Below, piece after piece: positions 55,721-64,000 of a stretch of 64,000 bases of DNA. Source of the stretch: Macrostomum hystrix (taxonomy: Eukaryota > Platyhelminthes > Macrostomidae); NCBI GenBank assembly GCA_950097015.1, contig CATNEN010000010.1, positions 1,442,501-1,506,500 on the forward strand, read 5' to 3'. The notes beneath the pieces were generated by a model, which did not search any database, had not been told where the DNA came from, and saw only the letters and a list, made by a program, of their open reading frames with translations. The stretch's first letter is position 1. Every line of letters starts with the position of its first letter. The translations under genes were made by a program, and so were the position numbers.

Positions 55721-57786
55721 ATGCCATTGCGTCATTCCATCAAGATCATTTGGATGACCTTCTATATGGTTGGTTTTTCAGTAATCGTCTCGGCGTCCGG
55801 CTCTCTGTCACCCGATGAGGTTGTGGCGAAAGCACTGAGCCTGACTACCGACTACAACAGCGCTCTGAGACCACCACCTGACAATGGGACTGCTAATACA
55901 ATCAACATATTTATATACTTTAATAGTCTACTGAAAGTGGTTCGTCGCGACCAAATATTTTCGCAATGTCGTTAGAAAGAAGCATGTTCTAAATGTCTTA
56001 TAAAATATATTCTCACTCTCCCATTGCAGGATTCAACCAGCCAGGAAATAACGACTAAACTTTGGCCTCAATTGGTAAGGCAGCGAAACACGTTAAAATT
56101 ATTTTATTGGACAACCGAACAAATTGTGATACATAGGCCCTGAGAACACTTTCATAAAATGGAAAAAATTGATTATAGTATTTTCATAAGCTTCTAATTG
56201 CCGTAGTGATTATACATTTTCGTTTCTGTGTTTCGAGCATATTAGCAATGTTACTTGCACGTCGTATTCATAAAAGTAATTCATAAAAGTTACGAACGGG
56301 ATTACCAGAGAAAAAGACCCCACTCACTAACACTCAAAGGTGCGAGTGTAGGCCATTTTGATTCGCAAAAAGGCTCCATTTTTTATCCGACCCAAAGTAC
56401 TGGCTGGACAGTCGGCTTCAGTGGCTCGGCAAGTTTAATTCCACGCTGGACAATATCAGCGCGATCTACTTGCCATCCAGCATGGTCTGGCAGCCGGATT
56501 TCATTTTCTATGACGCGTGAGGAACTGACGGCTTATTCATATTCAATTGTCGAGATCCAATCAGATTTGTAATAATTATTTCAGATTGAGCCTTTCCAGC
56601 TACTCAGAAGTCGCCCCGCTCATGGAGGTGAAGAGCACAGGCCAGGTGATGACAGGCAAAGGACAGGTCGTGACGTCCAAGTGCAAGCTGGACATGCGCT
56701 ATTTCCCATTTGACACGCAAGTCTGCCGGCTGGGCCTGGTCAGTGCCCAACAGAGGTCGGGCGTTTTCCGAGTGAAAATCAAGTCGCCCTTTGAGAACGA
56801 TTCTCCAGACGCATTCATCATCAGCAATAACGATTTCTGCATCACGGACATCCAACTGCTTCTGAGCAACCTCTCTGGTTATCAAGCTGCCGCTCTCCAC
56901 ATAAAATTCAAAGTAAGGAAGGCTAGGGGGAGTGGGTGATGCTGTTCGCGCAATAGCTGCGCTGAGCTGTCGGCTGCACATCTGGCCCAATTAGGGCAGG
57001 TTGGCCGTACTATTAGGGACGGTGTGGCCTTTCGGTCAAAAAAGACTTCCATGACTAAAAAAGCAGAAAATAATTTATAATTTTAGCGAATGCCGACTTT
57101 CTACATCATTAACCTGATGCTACCCAGCGTCTTTCTCCTCGCCATCTCCGCCATCGCGTTCTGCCTGCCGCCTGAGTGCGGGGAGAGAATCTCCTTCAGC
57201 ATCACTATCGTGCTGACCATGTGCGTGTTCCTGCAGCTTGTTGGCAACTACACACCAACACAGAGCGAGTCCATACCACTCATCAGTGAGTGAATAGAAT
57301 GAAATATTTAGGGCATTAAAATATGTAAACACCACTTTCCAAAAACAACAAAGACTGTCAGTTGATTGGCAAATAAGGATTGTGAAAATTTCAGCCCACT
57401 ACTTCATGGCTGCGATTCTTCTGACTATGCTGAATGTGCTCTGCAATGCATTCGTGCTCAGCTGTCATTTCAAGGGGCGCGGAAGCGCTGTCGTGAGCAG
57501 TCGGCTCATTCGCGCACTTTTTCTCAACGGACTCGTCACTTGGAAAAGCCCGGAGTGCAAGGTCTCTCAGCAGTCCTCGGAGCTGCAGCCCCAGTCGTCA
57601 TGCCCTGATGGCTCTTGCAGCTTTGATGCTGCCCGCATTAACGAGTGGGGAAGCGTCGTTTGTGCGGCTGATAGAATGTTTTTCTGGATTTATTGCTTTC
57701 TTTCTGCCATGCTTCTTATAGCATCATTCGGCTTCCAGGCAGTGTCCCACAATGGGACTTGTCGTGAAGCCACACTGTATTCTTGA
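55721..57786 (+). CDS. Nicotinic-like Cys-loop receptor subunit 3 (intact)
   Basis: Six exons by phase: 55721-55939, 56030-56074, 56398-56516, 56585-56912, 57087-57285 and 57395-57786; 433 residues, with exons 2-5 exactly as long as in receptor 1. Signal anchor region from MPLRHSIKIIWMTFYMVGFS, SPDEVV, RPPPDNGT sequon, Trp-rich YWLDSRLQWLGKFN, loop A MVWQPDFIFYDA, Cys-loop C-KLDMRYFPFDTQV-C, loop C NNDFCITD without vicinal cysteines. TM1 RMPTFYIINLMLPSVFLL, TM2 ECGERISFSITIVLTMCVFL, TM3 TMLNVLCNAFVLSCHF, TM4 RMFFWIYCFLSAMLLIASFG. The donor of exon 1 (GTTCGT) is weak, and the first exon has a second upstream Met choice only within the signal region. It differs from receptor 1 mainly in the short intracellular loop. 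Channel subunit by family; ligand unknown. Confidence 0.9.
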
Positions 57787-58429
57787 AGAACAGTCCTTGA
57801 AGATGCGGCAAATTTCATGTAAATGATGTTGTCAGTAATGATTCCTAAGTTTGAACGAATAATTAAATTGGAAGTAAAAACATGTGCTGGTAACAAGACT
57901 GCAAGTAATAGTCTTTTTATTTCGCAATCGCAGAACTGCGAATTGCAATGTAATTAAATAGAATGAGAATGAATAGAATATAATGGAATGGAATGGAATT
58001 AAATCGGGCAAGTATCCGTTGCGGAACATTGCCTTGACCTTGAACGGTCTCGGTCTGCCAGCGCGAGGTTCGTTCCCCACTTTTAGTGTGTTTCAACTGT
58101 CACTGAATTTTCTGTCACCGTCGTCTCTGCCAGAGAACTATCTGGTGCTAAGGAGCTGAGACGCCCGCGACTGTTCAGAGGTCGACTAGCTACAAAAGCG
58201 CTGTCTGACGAAAGTAGTCCCAAAATCATCAAAATCTACACCAGAAAAGCCTGTTGCAATTTGTAGCCACTCGTCCTGTACTGTTGGAATTAAAAAAAAC
58301 ATTTTTTAAGCAATAAAAGATCAACTATTTCTCAGATATTTCCTAACTTGGCTTCACAAGAGATCAATCTTGAGAGTTTTTCAGGAGTTTCAGAATATAT
58401 ATCGCCATATTATCGCCATGCTTGAGTTC
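57787..58429. other. Spacer 3' of receptor 3
   Basis: AT-rich; ATTAAA at about 57861 may serve for polyadenylation. A (GAATG)n-like stretch lies at about 57960-57998. GCGCGAGGTTCGTTCCCC near 58058-58075 is weakly B-box-like. Confidence 0.4.
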
Positions 58430-58615
58430 TCGCCATCTAAAGTGCATGGAAACGCTCAATTCTGTTCCTCGTCTATTTTATTCTGTTTACAATCGTCTTC
58501 CGCATGCTGGCCGAATGCGCGAAAGTTCTTCAGCGTCACGTGCTGGACATGTGCGCTTTCCTGCAGCTGGTCGGAGTCCATAGTCCTCAAACGCAAACAG
58601 CGTCTGTTACAGAAT
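58430..58615 (+). pseudogene. Relic of a receptor exon 5 (TM1-TM2)
   Basis: CCGCATGCTGGCCGAATGCG, then TTCTTCAGCGTCACGTGCTG and GACATGTGCGCTTTCCTGCA line up with the TM2 exon of the neighbouring receptors (ATGTGCGTGTTCCTGCAGCT there), with small deletions and lost frame. CAAACGCAAACAGCGTCTGT matches the end of that exon. No other exons are seen around it. Confidence 0.7.
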
Positions 58616-59217
58616 CTTTAGACTATTTTGAGACGCCGTATAGACCTTAAGAACTCAAAAAGTCTCTATAGAGTCTCAAACTTATCAAAAAGTAGATTGT
58701 ATCTAAAAATGATCTAAACTGAGCTGTTTTTTGCATTTTGTCATACACATTATCGGCTCACTGGATTCATCGGGTTAAGCTATCACGGCAGATCATATCC
58801 AAACTTTCCAGCCCCGTCCAAAAAATTGCAACCGAAATCCGAATCGTGAAAGCGCTGAAAGCTTGGATGATCAATTTGAATTTATGGATAGCAAAACGCC
58901 TGCTAAGTGCATGATGCTAGCCCGATTTTTTTATCAAATCGTAATCTATGCTCGACAATGTCTTTTTTAGTGGTTCGCAGCTTCTTTCAGAGAACTTACC
59001 TAAGTGGTAAGTTCTGTGGTAAGCTCTGTGGCCTCTATACGCTTACATTTCCTTCTTAGTTTATAATTAACCTACTTTCACATGTCTAAGCATAGTAAGG
59101 CTTGCTTACTATGCTAAAGTTTCAAAATATTTTCGCAGATAAAATGAAGCACTTGCCTAGTGAATTGCGCTCATGACTGTGATCGTTCTAAGTTTCGCCG
59201 ACACACCAAGGATGGGA
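58616..59217. other. Spacer between receptor relic and receptor 4
   Basis: Nothing coding recognised; AT-rich. Confidence 0.4.
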
Positions 59218-59223
59218 TTTATT
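59218..59223 (-). terminator. Polyadenylation signal of receptor 4
   Basis: TTTATT on the plus strand (AATAAA on the minus strand), 97 bases after the receptor 4 stop codon. Confidence 0.5.
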
Positions 59224-59319
59224 GTTCTACAAAATAAAATAAACGAGGAAAATTCGTCGAAGATAGATTCGGGCAGTCATATAAATTAGTCTGCCAGCCC
59301 GAATTTTAAATATTGTGAC

Positions 59320-61317
59320 TTAGTTTTGAACTTTTCCCAGACATTCCCCACGAAATACGACCAGCTGAATCGCGGCCAGACTCATAGAGAGGCTAACGGT
59401 GATCAGTACGAACACTGTGAAGAACACCTTGTCTGCGAGATGCACAACAATGGCCCAGTCGTTGCTGGAACGAAGAGCCGTATTGTCATTGTGGCAAGTT
59501 TGGGATTGCAAGCGAGCCGTATTAGCTGCAGAAGTATTGACTGTCAAGCTGCTCCAACGAGCTAGACGGTTGAGAAAGAGAGCGCGGATTGCCGGATTGC
59601 TCATTGGAACATTGCCGTGCTGCCTGAAGTGGCAACTGAGCACAAATGCATTGCAGAGAACGTTAAAAATTGTCAACAGCAAAGCCGAGCTGAAGTACCA
59701 GGCTATAATGCAATATTCAAAAGGGTTTTAGAGAGCTTTGTGAAAGTGTTAAGGACTGTAGCAAACTGAAATGAATATGCAAGTGGTTCTTACACATGAG
59801 CGTCACTGACTCGCTTTGAGTGGGTGTGTAGTTGCCGGCCAGCTGTAGGAACACGCACATGGACAGCACGATGGTGATGCTGAAGGAGATTCTCTCGCCG
59901 CACTCGGGTGGCATGCGGAAGGCGACGGTAGAGATTGCGAGGAGTAGAAAGCTGGGCAGAATCAGGTTCACGACGTAAAACGTCGACATCCTCTGCAGCA
60001 GAAAAAATAGGGATCAACGCATGATGCGCCTTATTGACTTGCTGGGTGTAAATTGAGCCCTGCTACAAATTATCATTCTGTTCTTACCTGGAATGTTATC
60101 TGGAACTCTGGCACAGTCTGGTATCCAATTCGCGTAGTATCATGAGCAAAACTAATGATGCAAAACTCGTTGCTTTTGGTCAGAAACAGGTCAGTAGAAA
60201 TGTTTTCTAGTGGCGTTACCCTGAGCAAGGTGCTGCCAGTTCTTTCATATGTAGATATCAGCCGCAAAGCGCAGGTCTGCCTATCGAATGGGAATAGGCT
60301 AATCTGCATCTGGCACTTTGTCGTGACTATCAGTCCGTTGTCTCGCTGCACAATGCCGCTGCTGTTCAGCTGAATGAGATCTTGAGCCCTGCCTACGTCT
60401 TTCATGTCAGTTCTGAAATCATTACAAAATTAATTTTCTGTTGACATATATAGAAACTAATGTATGATTATTTTGTTCTTAGGTAGGCATAAGTATTTTT
60501 GTGTCAGGAACTATTAAATTCTCAAAATTGACTACTAAAAAGAGAGTCCCTGATCTGTCTCTAATGGGTTTTGCCTACGCTTCAAAGAACGACACGTCCG
60601 GCTGCCAGAGCAGTCTCGCCGGAAGCACAATGGACTTGATGTTGTCCAGAGTGGAGTTAAATTTGTTTAGCCAGGCCAGACGAGAGTCGGTCCAGAGCTG
60701 AAAGGAGTTCAGCGACTGTGACTGAAATCAACTTGAAACTACCTGAAACCGCTTAATTAATCTATGCATGCATACAACAGAGGTCCAGATTCTTAGGGTC
60801 ACTTCCTGAGCCGTAGAGTCCTGAAATTGGCGGCGTCAGTTTGAAACGAGGTTATTTTTTTATTAATTTTTTTATTAACTACTACTACTGCTAACATTTT
60901 CCACATAATAGGCACTCCTAATGCAAATAGGTTGCAGGTATATTCGCAAGCAGCACCATTCACTAAGTTTATAGCATACCCCACAGGGCGCATTTTTAGA
61001 CTCCAATTGTTTCCTGGCCTTTTGATCTAGGCATATGCAATAGTACTGGGAATTTCGTAGGCTATGGGTAAACTGAGTTCAAGAATTCGTTTAGCATATG
61101 TAAACATGATGCCCAGACTCTCTCACCACTTTGGCTATGCTGTTGAGGTATACAAACAAGTGGATTGTGTTTGCACTGCCATTGTCAGGCGGCGGCCGTT
61201 GTACTCCGTTGCGAGCTTCAGGGCTGCCGCCACCACCTCGTCCGGTGAGGCGCTTTTTGTCCCGACAGCGACCGCCATAGCGGCGGCGACGATAAACAGC
61301 CAGATCGACGAAGGCAT
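59320..61317 (-). pseudogene. Cys-loop receptor 4, frameshifted in exon 1
   Basis: Six minus-strand exons with correct borders: 61317-61127, 60820-60776, 60697-60579, 60412-60088, 59992-59794 and 59702-59320. Exons 2-6 are fully open and would encode a complete receptor core: VTLRIW, LLWQPDVSFFEA, Cys-loop C-QMQISLFPFDRQT-C, TM2 ECGERISFSITIVLSMCVFL, TM3 FNVLCNAFVLSCHF, TM4 VFFTVFVLITVSLSMSLA. Exon 1 starts MPSSIWLFIVAAAMAVAVGT with SPDEVV, but 7 nt are missing just before the conserved PPPDNG segment compared with the other copies. The frame then runs to a stop in the same exon, while the right frame (PPPDNGSANT) continues afterwards. As read it is inactivated by one lesion; a sequence error is possible. 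Confidence 0.85.
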
Positions 61318-61949
61318 CAGTACTGACTGGCGGTCTTTGAAATCAAGGAGCTTCTTAAATTTATAGGGCCACGGGTTCACTATTTGCTATCTGCTATCGG
61401 TGGCGGACATTGCTTACAATCTAACTCATCCGCACTTGGCACTTTCGTACTACGCATTAAATTTCTTCTCAGCAAGGCTGGAGATTTCTGTTTGCTCCTT
61501 GGGCTAAGAAATTGGAAAGTGGAGTGCTTAAAGACTGATTACTCAATAAATACAGGCGCAAATACTTTATTTACGCACAGTAGACAAGTATCTTTTGGAG
61601 ACAGACAGATACAATACAATAACCAAATAAAATTTGGTTCGAAATATTGATCACTTTTTAAAGCAAAGTACACAAAGTTATCCCTGAGCCAACAAGGTCA
61701 TCTGATAAGCTGGAAATTCATTAGACATTGGACTAGTGATGTTTACGCACTGTCACAGCGCTTCACTGTACAAATTAAATCTGATAATAATTAACATGGA
61801 ACTCGGTGCACTGAATTGAGTTTTTATGACTCCAGGTACTAAAATAGCTGGCATCCTGGATAGGCTTCACTGCGAGCTTAAATCTAACGACAGCCTGTTC
61901 AAGTGTCGATGAGCTGACCTTGTTAATCAGCTTCTTCTTAGCACTAGCC
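61318..61949. other. Shared promoter region of receptors 4 and 5
   Basis: 632 bases between the head-to-head start codons of receptor 4 (minus) and receptor 5 (plus). No coding signal. Any promoter elements for both genes should lie here. Confidence 0.45.
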
Positions 61950-63630
61950 ATGTCTTCTTTATATTTTATCATAGTGTGTGCACTTCTTTCAACGCTGCCG
62001 CTCAACAGAGCGGATGCTGGGCCTGCCTCGCCAGATAGTGCAGTGGTGGCAGCGCTGAAGCTGGCTACGGACTACAGCAGCTGGGTTCGTCCACCACCTG
62101 ACAACGGAACGTCCAATACAGTGCATGTCTACATATACATCAGCAGTCTGGTCCGAGTTGTGAGTACATTCTGAACATTCGGCAGTCAAGATTGTAGCAA
62201 CTTTGCATTGAATTTAATTTTTAGGACTCGACAGCGCAGGAGGTGACTTTGCAGATCTGGATCATGAAGGTACGAATACAGTGCCCCTTAGAAAAACTAT
62301 TAATTCGTATCCTGGGAGCAGAAAAGCATGACTTAGAATGAAATGCCACCTGCAATGGGTAGACGGTCGTCTGGCATGGCTGGGAAGATTCAGCGCAATA
62401 TTGGACCAGGTGAAAAACATCCTCCTGCCAGCCGATGTTCTCTGGCGACCGGATGTAACTCTTGTCAACGTGTAAGATTTGAATTACCTGTCTGAGGGGC
62501 CTCGTTGAGTGAACACGATCGTATAATAGTTGTATAAACTTTGAGAGACAAGTTCAGTTTAAAGGACGAGAGCACCCCTTGGAGACTAAGTGGCTTTGAG
62601 AATCTCTAAACTTAAAACTTTAATGCAAAACTAAAAAAATCCCATAGTCGTATATAGATTCCGGCTGTTCGAGCGTCCCAAAAAAGTGAAATGGAGATTA
62701 TAGTTCACAAAGTTCATGGGACGCAATGTTAAGAGCATTGAAATCCACCAATTCCCTATAGCATGGAGCAAAAGAACGCCTCCATTGAAACTTCTCCCGC
62801 GCTGGTCTTTCAAAATGGCAGCGTCCTGCATGCGAAAGAGATTGCTGCTACCTCCAAGTGCCGAATGCAAATGGAAAATTTCCCATTCGACGTGCAGACG
62901 TGCAAATTTGCAGTCTCGTCAAGGATGCAGATGCAGGAGAATATGAGACTGGTTGCCTCGTTAAAGCCTTTCAGCGGAATAATAGTTCGAAATACAATAC
63001 AAAACAATGAATTTTTGCGTCCTGGGCGTACATCTGACGCAATACGAGGATGAAAAATACGGAACCGGCACAATCGAACTGAGCATTGAGTTTTAAGTAC
63101 GTAGGATGTCTAGTGTCTAACTTGAATTGTTCGAACAAAACGTATACATAGATCTGAAAAACTCGACCATACTTATGCTAATGCGCCTAAAAATATGTAG
63201 AGAAAGCCATCTTTCTACGTGGTGAACTTGATGCTGCCCTGCGTTCTACTCCTCGCCATCTCCGCTGTTGTCTATCGTCTGCCAGCCGGGTGCGGTGAGA
63301 GAGTCTCCTTCAGCGTCACCATCGTGCTGTCCATGTGCGTGTTCCTGCAGCTGGCCGGTAATTACACGCCGATGCAGAGCGAGTCAGTCCCACTTATTTG
63401 TGAGTCCCACATTTATTGACTTTACTTTTGCATCGACTCTCAGTACTTAACGCTGGAGTAAAATCCTAACTGCAGCATGGTACTTCACCGTGGCCGTTCT
63501 GGCAACTATGTTGAATGTAGGCTGCAACGCGTTCGTTCTTAACTGTTACTCTAAGCAGCATGGCGGCTCTCGCGTCAGCAATCGACTCCTCCGTGCGCTT
63601 TTTCTAAATAAGCCGGGAAGATCTTTCTGA
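61950..63630 (+). pseudogene. Cys-loop receptor 5, decayed
   Basis: Exons 61950-62159, 62225-62269, 62353-62471, 62762-63096, 63201-63399 and 63476 onward follow the family layout. Exon 1 is intact (MSSLYFIIVCALLSTLPLNR, SPDSAVV, RPPPDNGT). Lesions: the acceptor expected at 62351-62352 reads TG instead of AG; one extra T in a T run near 63010 shifts the frame inside the NEFC loop-C segment; the last codon of exon 4 is TAA where the others have a Lys codon; exon 6 stops at TGA 63630, before TM4, and continues in another frame without a recognisable TM4. The Cys-loop (C-RMQMENFPFDVQT-C) and TM2 (GCGERVSFSVTIVLSMCVFL) are still well preserved, so inactivation is recent. Confidence 0.85.
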
Positions 63631-64000
63631 AGCAAGCAGCCGAGTCTAATGCCAGAGAAATGCAATCAGGAGACCCTGCGACCATTGACAAATCTAGCAT
63701 CGGTGAAAACGAGCGTCTGTTGGATGGCAGCTCTAGTAATTTTCCATGCGTCCAGTGTGCGAGGGCCCTGCAAAGATTTTTAATTGAAGTCTTATGGCGG
63801 CAATGAAGCGCAAAATTACCTGAAAAAGACCCGCGGGCTTTTACTTAGATGAATGAGTAAGCGTAGCGGCGAACCTCGTCGCTCAAACGCACACACATAA
63901 ACACGATCTCTCTGTCTCTCAATGCTGGAGTTCAGGAGTTTTGCGCGAAAATTTGACGCTTCCAAAAACGCAGCTACAATTGCCAGAAATTGGCTCTTAT
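63631..64000. other. Right end of window
   Basis: After the receptor 5 frame breaks, a short frame runs to about 63805 without a transmembrane segment. The rest shows no coding signal. Confidence 0.4.

Overview
The window is eukaryotic, metazoan nuclear DNA. Genes are split by short GT-AG introns (often 60-180 bp), the coding DNA is GC-rich against AT-rich spacers, and there is no operon structure. The best taxonomic clue is a gene at 15.8-18.1 kb that joins two EF-hands to a dynein-light-chain domain, the tegumental-allergen-like (TAL) family typical of flatworms. With the GC-rich exons and the heavy load of minisatellites, I infer a free-living flatworm of the Macrostomum kind. The species is an inference.

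Layout, 0-30 kb (GC-rich genes, each with its own minisatellite): a group I p21-activated kinase entering from the left edge (1-3767, +), with a 2.3 kb repeat-filled intron that carries a probable solo LTR; a small one-TSR type I membrane protein (5655-6413, +) whose stop codon opens a 12-bp repeat; a piggyBac-like transposase relic (about 7.4-7.7 kb, -); a 1,501-codon Glu/Pro/His/Gln repeat protein (8130-12635, +); the TAL gene with two interchangeable first exons (15798-18067, +); and a six-exon PLEKHG-type Rho guanine-nucleotide exchange factor (29819 down to 21549, -; 1,343 codons before the stop). Long intergenic minisatellites lie at 13.0-15.2 and 18.6-19.9 kb.

Layout, 30-39.5 kb: AT-rich DNA without a gene I can support, containing tRNA-like SINE traces.

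Layout, 39.5-64 kb: a secreted TULIP-like protein (-), then a cluster mixing two families. The first is nicotinic-like Cys-loop receptors: two intact genes (45929-47710; 55721-57786), a frameshifted gene on the minus strand (61317-59320), a decayed gene head-to-head with it (61950-63630), a 5'-truncated fragment (52254-52810) and a one-exon relic (58.4-58.6 kb). The second is genes with two ankyrin blocks followed by a caspase domain: one nearly intact (48322-51512, one frameshift) and one pseudogene (41651-44554). The order caspase-receptor-caspase-receptor suggests duplication of a two-gene unit. A Gag-integrase retrotransposon derivative joined to a SINE-like sequence sits inside the cluster.

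The receptor exons have fixed lengths (45, 119, 325-328 and 199 nt for exons 2-5), which allowed the gene models to be built by reading frame alone. The intact receptors keep the Cys-loop and a cation-type GE(R) pore entrance but lack the vicinal cysteines and the loop-B tryptophan of acetylcholine-binding subunits, so their ligand is probably not bound in the classical way. This cluster is the most unusual part of the window.
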